NCBI GenBank assembly: GCA_024710805.1
Contig: JANJUB010000052.1
Location: 1-44,590, forward strand
Direction: 5' to 3'
Source: Fimbriimonadaceae bacterium
GTDB taxonomy: Bacteria; Armatimonadota; Fimbriimonadia; Fimbriimonadales; Fimbriimonadaceae
DNA length: 44,590 nucleotides
In this document: positions 16,178-22,679 of the stretch, one piece after another
Position numbering within the stretch: position 1 is the first letter of the stretch
Layout: each line of letters opens with the position of its first letter
Notes under the pieces: model-generated
Database searches by the model: none
Seen by the model: the letters and a program-made list of their open reading frames with translations, nothing else
Told to the model about the DNA's origin: nothing
Translations under genes and position numbers: made by a program

Positions 16178-16906
16178 CTAGCCGCCGGATTGTTCGACGA
16201 CCGGTACGATGAGCACCGAGCCACGCGCTTGCTCCAATGGCGTAAATCCGTACTCGCGGCCCAGATCGACGAGCATCTCCATTCCCGTTCTTTGAGTATA
16301 GGACACGTTGATCATGGGATTAGGCATTCCCGGCGCGATTTCGATCTTCAGCTTGGTGGTATCGCTGATCAGGTTGAGGACATCGATCAGGCTGGCATCT
16401 GCGACGGACAGATCGTGACGATGCTCCCATGGCATGACCACACGCTCGGTCGGCGGCGGGACCGTCTGCTGGCCCCCCGGGGGCGTGGACTGCGCGGCGG
16501 TCGGGTCGTCCGGCAAGACTTGGTCAGAGCCTTCTGATGCCGGAGGCCCCGACGGACTCAACTGCCCACCCTGAGGAGTGGGAACGGTGGGGGGCGGTGG
16601 CGGATTCAAAGCAACCCACAAGAACGAGCCGAACGCGATGACCGCGGTCGCCGAAAGGGCGGCCACCCAACCGAGGCGACGCGGCGCGGGAGCGGGATTG
16701 GCCCGGGGCACGAACTTGGGGATGACCGGCGTCGGAGCGACAACCGGAGGACGAGCGTGGCGCAATCCGCGCACCATCGCCATCCTCGACTCCAGTTCGG
16801 ACTTCCACTCGGGGAAGCGGCGCTCAAAGTCATCCGCCGCGGCTACATCGGCCGATTCGGCGATCGTCCACATCAGCTGGTCGATATCGGCGGGGACTCG
16901 CTTCAT
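16178..16906 (-). CDS. anti-sigma-like membrane protein with C-terminal STN/secretin-N-like domain
   Basis: This 242-aa protein has four parts. The N-terminal 60 residues (MKRVPADIDQLMWTIAESAD, then a DDFERRFPEWKSELESRM helix) are shaped like a cytoplasmic zinc-less anti-sigma domain. One transmembrane segment is at about 78-101 (LGWVAALSATAVIAFGSFLW). A Pro/Gly-rich linker of about 60 residues follows. The periplasmic end is VADASLIDVLNLISDTTKL, IEIAPGMPNPMINVSY, then GMEMLVDLGREYGF, which matches the STN/secretin N-terminal or DUF4974 type of short beta-alpha domain. Its ATG overlaps the stop of the ECF sigma gene (ATGA), the standard sigma/anti-sigma order. Anti-sigma function is inferred from position and topology. 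Confidence 0.78.
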   Translation of the reverse strand: MKRVPADIDQLMWTIAESADVAAADDFERRFPEWKSELESRMAMVRGLRHARPPVVAPTPVIPKFVPRANPAPAPRRLGWVAALSATAVIAFGSFLWVALNPPPPPTVPTPQGGQLSPSGPPASEGSDQVLPDDPTAAQSTPPGGQQTVPPPTERVVMPWEHRHDLSVADASLIDVLNLISDTTKLKIEIAPGMPNPMINVSYTQRTGMEMLVDLGREYGFTPLEQARGSVLIVPVVEQSGG

Positions 16907-17460
16907 ACCCCCTCCCTCTCGTACAGCAGACGGAATCGCTCTCGGGCTCGATAGAGCCTCGTCTTCGCCGCATTGACGTTGCAGCCCAAGCTGTCGGCGA
17001 TCTCCTGGAGCGAAAGCTCTTCCCAGTAGAAAAGCGTCAGGAGCGCGCGATCCGCGGGGGCCATTTCGGCCATGACGCCTTCGATGCGCGGATCGGAGGT
17101 GTCTTCTTCAATGGGGGCGGCGGCGTGGTCGGCGGCATCCAGGTCGACGAGGCGTGACTTGTACTTGACCCGCCGAGCCTGCTGGATGCTCCGATTGACG
17201 GAGATTCGGAAGAGCCACGTGCTGAACTTCGAGCGCCGATCAAATCGTGGCAAGTGCCGGTAGACCAGTGTGAAAATCTCTTGCACGGCATCGGCGGCCT
17301 CGTCGGCGTCGAGCAAGATGCCCCGCGAAATCGCGAACACCTTGTCGTAATACTTGCCGTAGAGCTGCTCGAACGCGGTCGCGTCGCCCACCAAGAAACG
17401 ATCGACGAGGATCCCGTCCTCGTCGAAGGTTGCCTTGGATTTGTCGAAGAGCAACGACAC
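16903..17460 (-). CDS. ECF-type RNA polymerase sigma factor
   Basis: This 185-aa sigma factor has regions 2 and 4 only. Region 2 includes LVDRFLVGDATAFEQLYGKY, DEAADAVQEIFTLVYRHL and FSTWLFRISVNRSIQQARR. Region 4 includes APADRALLTLFYWEELSLQE and IADSLGCNVNAAKTRLYRAR. The following gene overlaps by four bases and encodes a membrane anti-sigma-like protein, so this is a sigma/anti-sigma pair sensing a signal outside the cytoplasmic membrane. The start is uncertain: GTG 17460 (or 17463) lies at the usual distance from region 2, while a TTG at 17508 is also open. No SD is seen; CAAAAT lies 6 nt before GTG 17460. The zinc-ribbon and candidate selenoprotein genes follow 61 nt after the anti-sigma gene and may belong to its regulon. 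Confidence 0.92.
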   Translation of the reverse strand: MSLLFDKSKATFDEDGILVDRFLVGDATAFEQLYGKYYDKVFAISRGILLDADEAADAVQEIFTLVYRHLPRFDRRSKFSTWLFRISVNRSIQQARRVKYKSRLVDLDAADHAAAPIEEDTSDPRIEGVMAEMAPADRALLTLFYWEELSLQEIADSLGCNVNAAKTRLYRARERFRLLYEREGV

Positions 17461-17518
17461 CACGCTATTTTGGACGCAGGCGCGTGCTGAGTGGGTTACC
17501 CTGGCCAAAAGCCAGCCC

Positions 17519-17548
17519 TTGCGGCGTGACGGCAGGTTCGGGTAGTAT
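17519..17548 (+). promoter_or_regulatory. probable rpmB promoter
   Basis: TTGCGG (17519-17524) and TAGTAT (17543-17548) are spaced 18 nt apart, 34 nt upstream of the rpmB ATG. Confidence 0.4.
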
Positions 17549-17582
17549 TTCCCTTCGCGTCTCGATGACGTGGAGCACGACC

Positions 17583-17852
17583 ATGGCGAATATCTGTCAA
17601 GTCACCGGAAAGAAGGCGAACAACGCGAAGCACATCCGCCACCGCCACTCGGGCCAGTGGAAATTCCGCGCCCCGAAGAAGAATCGACTTCAGCTCGTTA
17701 ACTTGAAGTCGGTGCGGGTCAAGACGGATCACGGCGTAGTTACCCTGCGCGTCGCCGCTTCGGTGCTGAAGAGCCCCGAGTTCAACGCGGTGGTCTGCGG
17801 CCTCAAGCCGATTCCCAAGGCTTGGCTCAAGAAGCCGAGCTACGGCATCTAA
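17583..17852 (+). CDS. rpmB: 50S ribosomal protein L28
   Basis: This 89-aa basic ribosomal protein starts MANICQVTGKKANNAKHIRH, the L28 signature, followed by FRAPKKNRLQLVNLKSVRV and KTDHGVVTLRVAASVLKS. It binds 23S rRNA near the peptidyl-tRNA exit side of the large subunit. It is about ten residues longer than the E. coli protein, with the extra length at the C-terminus (KPIPKAWLKKPSYGI). It lacks the two CxxC zinc pairs found in some L28 versions. GGAG lies 7 nt before the ATG at 17583. It is monocistronic, with its own promoter and a strong intrinsic terminator 22 nt after the stop, and is divergent from the ECF sigma gene. The rpmG (L33) partner is not adjacent. Confidence 0.97.
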   Translation: MANICQVTGKKANNAKHIRHRHSGQWKFRAPKKNRLQLVNLKSVRVKTDHGVVTLRVAASVLKSPEFNAVVCGLKPIPKAWLKKPSYGI

Positions 17853-17874
17853 GGCTTCCTCTCACGATCTTCAG

Positions 17875-17898
17875 AACCCGGCTCTGGCCGGGTTTTTT
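17875..17898 (+). terminator. rho-independent terminator of rpmB
   Basis: AACCCGGC (17875-17882), loop TCTG, then GCCGGGTT (17887-17894), followed by a run of six T (17893-17898). This is the clearest intrinsic terminator in the window. Confidence 0.92.
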
Positions 17899-17904
17899 GT
17901 TGCG

Positions 17905-18297
17905 TCAGCTTCTTGTGGTCGCGTAGAGGGTGAAGCCGCCGAGAGCCAACGCGAAGACGCCGATCAGCCTCGCTTGGCGGATAACGGGGGCGGCGTACTT
18001 CTCCGTGAACTGCTGGTTCATGCGCCAGGGCAGGATCAGAAGAACCGCGGTCAATGCGATCAAGACCCATCCGAAAATCAGGAATGCGGTCGGGAACCGC
18101 ATCTCGGGGGAGTGGATCACAAACGCCGCCCCTGCCAGAAGCCGGAGGACCATCTCCAGATAGTGCGACTTACTCGAACCCGCGAACGCTCCGAGGAAGG
18201 CTACGGCTCGCTTTGGTGCAAAGAAGCACACTGTAGCGATGCCAAGTTGGAACACGCCGACGAGGAGGACGATGATGACGGCGATAGTCTCGATCAT
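17905..18297 (-). CDS. small multispanning membrane protein of unknown function
   Basis: This 130-aa protein is almost entirely hydrophobic. Four likely transmembrane helices lie at about 4-26, 45-62, 68-88 and 105-125 (IAVIIVLLVGVFQLGIATVC, LEMVLRLLAGAAFVIH, AFLIFGWVLIALTAVLLILP, LIGVFALALGGFTLYA). Short polar loops carry FFAPKRAVAF and WRMNQQFTEKYAAPVIR. I do not recognise a domain family. The length and four-helix layout resemble small DoxX-like or DUF2065-like membrane proteins, but no motif confirms this. It starts at ATG 18297 without a clear SD. It faces rpmB convergently across the intrinsic terminator and lies 55 nt downstream of the next gene on its own strand, with a hairpin between them. 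Confidence 0.72.
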   Translation of the reverse strand: MIETIAVIIVLLVGVFQLGIATVCFFAPKRAVAFLGAFAGSSKSHYLEMVLRLLAGAAFVIHSPEMRFPTAFLIFGWVLIALTAVLLILPWRMNQQFTEKYAAPVIRQARLIGVFALALGGFTLYATTRS

Positions 18298-18320
18298 GGG
18301 TCAATGCATCCAATCTCTGT

Positions 18321-18349
18321 AGCCGCAGGATGCACCCGTGCCTGCGGCT
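18321..18349 (-). terminator. hairpin after the 140-aa gene
   Basis: AGCCGCAGG (18321-18329) and CCTGCGGCT (18341-18349) make a perfect 9-bp stem with an 11-nt loop, starting 4 nt past the stop codon at 18353. There is no T-run on the minus strand, so it may act as a weak or factor-assisted terminator or protect the 3' end. Confidence 0.45.
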
Positions 18350-18352
18350 TTG

Positions 18353-18775
18353 CTAGAACGCAAACTCCTCGTCCTCAGGCAGACGCCCTCGAACAGCAAA
18401 GACGGCGGAAGCACTGACCGCTGCGTCGCGTAGGCGCCGCCACTCCGCGGTGTCGAACAGAATCTCCAGGCTGGGCAAGCGCTTCGCTGTCGCTTCGCAG
18501 ACCTCGGTCCATACCTGGTGATAGGCTGCGATCGCATCTTGCTCTTCGCGCGAGAAGACCGGCTCTGAGAAGTGGGGTCTTCGTGGGTCTGGCACCCAGT
18601 CTTCCCACTGGTTGATGATCTCATTGGGCACGTGGGCTGGAGCCTTGGATTGGTAGATGCGCTGATCCTCGAACGAACTCGCCATTTCCAGGTACTCGAT
18701 GATTCTATTGCGGATTCGCTGATCGATCACCGGATCTGATGGTTGAACATCTGTGCCTTCACTCATCTCGCTCAC
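18353..18775 (-). CDS. small soluble acidic protein of unknown function
   Basis: This 140-aa cytoplasmic-looking protein has no signal peptide and no transmembrane segment. Recognisable features are the helix RNRIIEYLEMASSFEDQRIY, a middle PNEIINQWEDWVPDPRR segment, SREEQDAIAAYHQVWTEVCE and an acidic C-terminus (GRLPEDEEFAF). The PNEIINQWEDWV segment recurs, from memory, in small uncharacterised proteins of other bacteria, some near toxin-immunity loci, but I cannot assign a function. GTG 18775 and ATG 18766 are both possible starts; GGTGGA upstream slightly favours the GTG. It lies 15 nt upstream of nothing coding on its own strand except the next minus gene, and ends at a 9-bp hairpin. Confidence 0.7.
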   Translation of the reverse strand: MSEMSEGTDVQPSDPVIDQRIRNRIIEYLEMASSFEDQRIYQSKAPAHVPNEIINQWEDWVPDPRRPHFSEPVFSREEQDAIAAYHQVWTEVCEATAKRLPSLEILFDTAEWRRLRDAAVSASAVFAVRGRLPEDEEFAF

Positions 18776-18790
18776 CCCGATCCACCCAAG

Positions 18791-19183
18791 CTACCCGCGG
18801 GACTGCCTTGCATACTTCGCAACCCAGGGTTCGGGACTCTCTCCCAAGTCCTCTCCGGTCAAGGTGCGCAGGTGCGCGATGATATCACGAATGGCACTGC
18901 GGCGAACCCGCTCAACCGTGCGGTCTAGCCCTGAACCAGCTTCCTGCTTGGTGCCCGACGGATAGTAGTAAACGACGAAGTCGAGACAGCTCGCTGCTCC
19001 TGCGGCGTCGCTTTGCAGGGCTTTGTTCCGCGACATCTCGAAATTGCGCGTCTGTTCATCAGCGAACCCAGCGCGGAGCCAGAGAAGGCCATAGCTCAAG
19101 AGGAGCGCGACGAAGAGAATGGCCAGCCCGACCCTAGCGGTCCAGCGCATGATCGTCAAACGCTTGTCGGTTGAAGTGTTCAT
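18791..19183 (-). CDS. membrane-anchored or exported protein of unknown function
   Basis: This 130-aa protein has one N-terminal hydrophobic helix at about residues 14-36 (RVGLAILFVALLLSYGLLWL) after a basic start (MNTSTDKRLTIMRW). The rest is soluble, with ASCLDFVVYYYPSGTKQEAG and a charged helix TVERVRRSAIRDIIAHLRTL. The helix could be a signal anchor. I do not recognise a family. ATG 19183 was chosen because AAGAG lies 6 nt upstream and the transmembrane segment then sits at a normal distance; upstream in-frame starts would add an unlikely polar extension. It lies 50 nt downstream of the 100-aa gene and 15 nt upstream of the 140-aa gene, so the three may form one transcript. Confidence 0.7.
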   Translation of the reverse strand: MNTSTDKRLTIMRWTARVGLAILFVALLLSYGLLWLRAGFADEQTRNFEMSRNKALQSDAAGAASCLDFVVYYYPSGTKQEAGSGLDRTVERVRRSAIRDIIAHLRTLTGEDLGESPEPWVAKYARQSRG

Positions 19184-19233
19184 GTCCGCTCTTAGTGGAT
19201 CGTTCTCGAATGTTGATCGTAAGTCAAATGACT

Positions 19234-19536
19234 CTACTTCACTCTGAGCCACAGGTATTCGCCGCTGAGAAACACCACGTAGTAGATGGCCATGATGCCG
19301 TTGCACCCTCCCACATTGCTACCGCATTCGAACTCAAGAACTCCACCTCCGAACCCAAAGTCAACGATGTTGCTGCGGCACCAGTCGATCTTCAACTGCA
19401 GTTGATGCCTTCCCGGCGCGACGTCGAACTCGACTTGCTCGCCATCCTTGATCGTCCCGATGATCTTGCCGTCGAGAACAACCTTATATGCGCGCAAAAC
19501 ATCAGCGAATCCGGACTCTCGGGTGATTCGGATCAT
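19234..19536 (-). CDS. small beta-rich protein (PEGA-like or cargo-binding type), function unknown
   Basis: This 100-aa protein starts MIRITRESGFADVLRAYKVV and continues LDGKIIGTIKDGEQVEFDVA and PGRHQLQLKIDWC. This is a compact beta-sandwich pattern of the kind seen in PEGA-like domains, where a G-x-I-x-x-GE strand pair is followed by PGxHxLxLK. The C-terminal part is GGGVLEFECGSNVGGC, then a hydrophobic end (AIYYVVFLSGEYLWLRV). It has three Cys and no signal peptide. Its ATG overlaps the stop of the hydrolase gene (ATGA), so the two are translationally coupled. A joint function is likely but unknown. Confidence 0.72.
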   Translation of the reverse strand: MIRITRESGFADVLRAYKVVLDGKIIGTIKDGEQVEFDVAPGRHQLQLKIDWCRSNIVDFGFGGGVLEFECGSNVGGCNGIMAIYYVVFLSGEYLWLRVK

Positions 19537-20414
19537 GAGCCTGCGTCACCCGAAAAGAACTGAGTCAGCCGATCCGATAGCCACGCCTGGAACTCGGGCG
19601 TCGTCGGCGGGCAGTGCTTACAGCCCGGGATCACCTCAACCTCCGCATTCGGGAGCACCGAACGCACCCGCGATACCACCGCCTCGCCGGGGAAGGAGAT
19701 GTCTTCAGCCGCGCCAAGCACCATCAGCGGCATCGTCAGGCGTTGCAGGTCGGCATCCGTTGCCAGCGGCGGTATTCGAGGATCGAAGGGCATATCCCGC
19801 AGGCTCTCCCCCATGTAACCAGCCCAGTCGCTATCCCAAGTGGTCAACAGAGGATCAAGAAACCGGCGCAAACTCGCCTCCGAACCGGACATCCGATAGC
19901 GGAGCATCGGCAAGGCCATCTGGGTGAGTCCCTTCCAGTGCGAGCCGTTCGCGATGCCCGCCGGTACCAAGAGCGCCAGCTTCTGCACTCGCTCTGGTGA
20001 CGAAGCAGCGGCCACTCGCGCCACAAACCCGCCCCAACTCACCCCAAACACATTCGCGGTCTCAACGTCCAACCCGTCCAGCACCTCGAACAGCCAGCGG
20101 GCGTGGGAGTCATCGTTTAGTGGCAACCGAACCTGCGGACCACGCACTGACTGCCCCGGCAAGTCCGGCGCAATGATGCGAAACTGGCTGAACAGCGGCC
20201 CCAACTCGGAGAGGAGGTGCGCAGAACCGGTGCGCATCGCGTGCAAGCAGACCAGCGGCGGCCTATCGGCCGGGCCACCCACCAAGACGTGGCTGGGGCC
20301 GTGTGAGGTCGAGACCTCACGGCTCTCGACGGAGGCGGGAATCCTCGCCCGAAACTTGTCGTACCACCCCTCCAGCCGCGCTCGGCCCTCCTCGTTCTTC
20401 CAGTTCACTGCCAT
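19533..20414 (-). CDS. alpha/beta-fold hydrolase
   Basis: This 293-aa protein of the alpha/beta-hydrolase superfamily has an oxyanion-hole strand (PPLVCLHAMRTGSAH). The nucleophile elbow is VFGVSWGGFVARVAAA, with the Ser in G-V-S-W-G. An acid-bearing segment follows (LMVLGAAEDISFPGEAV), then the catalytic His in VIPGCKHCPPTTPEFQAWL. The cap region between (about 150-215) is helical. Substrate cannot be inferred; close relatives include esterases, haloperoxidase-like and C-C bond hydrolases. ATG 20414 follows GGGAGG by 7 nt; a TTG one codon earlier is less likely. It is the first gene of a minus-strand cluster coupled to the 100-aa gene, and divergent from the tandem exported-protein genes. 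Confidence 0.92.
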   Translation of the reverse strand: MAVNWKNEEGRARLEGWYDKFRARIPASVESREVSTSHGPSHVLVGGPADRPPLVCLHAMRTGSAHLLSELGPLFSQFRIIAPDLPGQSVRGPQVRLPLNDDSHARWLFEVLDGLDVETANVFGVSWGGFVARVAAASSPERVQKLALLVPAGIANGSHWKGLTQMALPMLRYRMSGSEASLRRFLDPLLTTWDSDWAGYMGESLRDMPFDPRIPPLATDADLQRLTMPLMVLGAAEDISFPGEAVVSRVRSVLPNAEVEVIPGCKHCPPTTPEFQAWLSDRLTQFFSGDAGS

Positions 20415-20483
20415 CAAGTTGCCTCCCGCTCTGACTTTCGAACCTCATGCTACCAAAGGCCGCATCTGAGCTCGTCAGAAGTC

Positions 20484-20504
20484 GGCGTTACAACGCCGTT
20501 ACAA
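20484..20504. promoter_or_regulatory. candidate operator: palindrome plus 11-bp-spaced direct repeat
   Basis: GGCGTT-AC-AACGCC (20484-20497) is a perfect palindrome, and CGTTACAA occurs twice at 20486 and 20497, one helical turn apart. It lies in the divergent region between the hydrolase gene and the tandem exported genes, 38 nt upstream of the -10-like TAGAAT. Confidence 0.4.
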
Positions 20505-20541
20505 AGTCATCGAAAGCGGCGTGTTTCTGCCCGAGCCGTAA

Positions 20542-20547
20542 TAGAAT
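20542..20547 (+). promoter_or_regulatory. -10 box TAGAAT, 6 nt before the first tandem exported gene
   Basis: TAGAAT (5/6 to TATAAT) is separated by 6 nt from ATG 20554, with no SD. This matches leaderless start architecture. Confidence 0.45.
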
Positions 20548-20553
20548 GGCTAC

Positions 20554-22662
20554 ATGAAGTTCGTTGCTCGCGTCGCCCTAATCCTGTTTGCGGCGGGTTT
20601 GGCCGTCCCGGCTCTGGCGCAGCCCCTAATCTGGTCTCACGACTACAAGGACCGGCGCAACTCAAGGATCGCCCGAGATTATTCCGGCGGGCTCTACTTT
20701 GTATCGGTCCTGCCTACGCTTAAGGGTTGGTCCTTAGTCACCGACAAGTACACCCCGAACGGTGAACGGATCTGGTCGGCCGAGCTCTTCAACGGCCGAC
20801 CCAACACGGAGACCCTCCACGCGGTAGCCGCGACCGCCGACGGCACTCATGTCTATTCGGTGGCCAATCGTCGTCAGAACGACGCCGGGGGCGCGGTCAC
20901 GGGCAGCATGCTCGACATCCATCGGGCCACCAATGGCGTCCGCGATCACTATCTTATCGCCGACGGCGAGGCGTATGCGAGCGTCGCGGTCTCGGGCAAT
21001 CACCTCGCCCTCCTCTCTCAGAACGTGGCCACGGGGGTGGCATCGGTCACCTTCTTCCAGACGGGAACATGGACCAACATGGGCACCGTCAACCTGGGCG
21101 TTGTGGCCAGCGTGGCCGAAGTCAAACTCGATATTGCCGGGAATGCCTACGTTGCCGCGAGCAACACGAATGGAACCGTGCAAATCTCGAAATGTTCTGC
21201 GGCGGGTGGGATCGCTTTTCAAACCGTTCTGGACGCGCCGAACCCGCGCATCAACGAGAAGCTCGTGCGGCTCGAGGTAGACACGGTGGCGGGGAGAGCT
21301 TACGGCCTAGGAACGGTCGCCTATTCGCCAACGGATCAGGACGTGATGCTGTACATCGTTGACTCGTTCTCAGGAGCCAACGTGGGTATTCAGAGCATTC
21401 GCTCCTCCGGAGCCGACGACTTTCCGGGTGATCTCACCATCGTTCCAGGCAGTGGAGGGGTGATCGCGAGTGCCTACACGCCGTCCAACGAGATCACCGG
21501 GGTGGTTAGGCGCGCCACGACCGGTGCGCTGGTCTGGTCGATCACGATCGCTGGAACACCCGCCGGGGTAGGTCGCTCGCATGGTACCGATGCGGATGGC
21601 CAGTTCTTGATCATGAGTCCGTCCTCGGCCACGAACGTCGCGATGGATCGGCTTGATCGAGTCACGGGCGCAACCCTGGGGCGAGAGACCTTCTACATCG
21701 GGGCCGAGGCCGAAGCACGTCAGCTATTGACGACCGCGGGCGTGCACTTCGTGAACTCGGATTACCGAACGTACGTTCCGCAAGCATGGGTCTCGCGCTT
21801 CCAAAGGGTCCAGTCTTCGAGGTTGAGCTTTTTCGAGAACAACAAGCCGGGAGGCACAACGGTTACTGCGCGGATTCACCGATTTCCGACCACGACCGTC
21901 GAGGAGGTGTGGGCAGTGACCAGCGGCAATCCGGCCGTCGCTTCGGCGCCCGCGACGGTGACCGTTCCGATCGGGATACAGACGAAGTCGTTCCCCATCG
22001 TCTTGTCGCCGGTCACCTCAAACACAAACGTCAGCATCAACATTCGCTACAACGGATTTGCCGACCAGCAGACCCTCACGGTCATCCCATCGGCCATCTG
22101 GCGACTTCGCATCATCCCTCACGTGGTGATCGGAGGAGTGCCGACGGTTGCCTTCGCGGATATCGCGGGAACCGCTCCGGCGGGTGGTCTCAATGTCGTA
22201 CTCTCCAGCAACAAGCCAGACGTGGCCTCGGTGCCCCCCAGCGGCATGATCCCGGAGGGCGCAGTCGTTGGCGAGTTCCCAGTCACCACCTACGGCGTTA
22301 ATGCCAATCAGGGGGTCGTGATATCGGCGAGTACGGGCTCGGTAACGAAGACCGCCTTCATGGCGGTGAACGCCCCCTCGCTGACGAGCATTGCTGTCAC
22401 ACCGACGACGCTCAAAGGAGGCCTAACCGGAACTTTGACGCTGAATATCAATGGCATCGCACCAACCGGAGGCTTCAGCATCGTGCTCATTTCTGGGGTG
22501 CCAGCGACCGTCATATTGCCCGCTTCCGCTAGCGTAAGCGCGGGCCAAACAACGCGCAACGTGTCGATGGCGACCGCTGCCGTCACGTCCACCACGAACG
22601 TCATGATCTTCGCAACGCGTAGCGGGATCTACAAGACCACCACATTGACGGTGACACCGTGA
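20554..22662 (+). CDS. exported beta-propeller-like protein with C-terminal Ig-like repeats, copy 1
   Basis: This 702-aa protein has a clean signal peptide (MKFVARVALILFAAGLAVPA, cleavage near ALAQ). The first 400 residues have repeated blade-like strands (SGGLYFVSVLP, TDKYTPNGERIWSAEL, DSFSGANVGIQSIRSS, RATTGALVWSITIAG), the pattern of PQQ/NHL-like beta-propellers. About three Ig-like or cadherin-like domains of 85-90 residues follow to the end (motifs VVIGGVP, NANQGVVISASTGS, TTLKGGLTGTLTLNINGIAP, FATRSGIYKTTTLTVTP). It is probably a secreted or cell-surface protein that binds carbohydrate or protein, but no enzymatic motif is seen. The C-terminus lacks an LPXTG or PEP-type anchor. A paralogue follows directly. 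A -10-like TAGAAT sits 6 nt before the ATG. Confidence 0.88.
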   Translation: MKFVARVALILFAAGLAVPALAQPLIWSHDYKDRRNSRIARDYSGGLYFVSVLPTLKGWSLVTDKYTPNGERIWSAELFNGRPNTETLHAVAATADGTHVYSVANRRQNDAGGAVTGSMLDIHRATNGVRDHYLIADGEAYASVAVSGNHLALLSQNVATGVASVTFFQTGTWTNMGTVNLGVVASVAEVKLDIAGNAYVAASNTNGTVQISKCSAAGGIAFQTVLDAPNPRINEKLVRLEVDTVAGRAYGLGTVAYSPTDQDVMLYIVDSFSGANVGIQSIRSSGADDFPGDLTIVPGSGGVIASAYTPSNEITGVVRRATTGALVWSITIAGTPAGVGRSHGTDADGQFLIMSPSSATNVAMDRLDRVTGATLGRETFYIGAEAEARQLLTTAGVHFVNSDYRTYVPQAWVSRFQRVQSSRLSFFENNKPGGTTVTARIHRFPTTTVEEVWAVTSGNPAVASAPATVTVPIGIQTKSFPIVLSPVTSNTNVSINIRYNGFADQQTLTVIPSAIWRLRIIPHVVIGGVPTVAFADIAGTAPAGGLNVVLSSNKPDVASVPPSGMIPEGAVVGEFPVTTYGVNANQGVVISASTGSVTKTAFMAVNAPSLTSIAVTPTTLKGGLTGTLTLNINGIAPTGGFSIVLISGVPATVILPASASVSAGQTTRNVSMATAAVTSTTNVMIFATRSGIYKTTTLTVTP

Positions 22663-22679
22663 ACTTCTTAGGCACCTCC

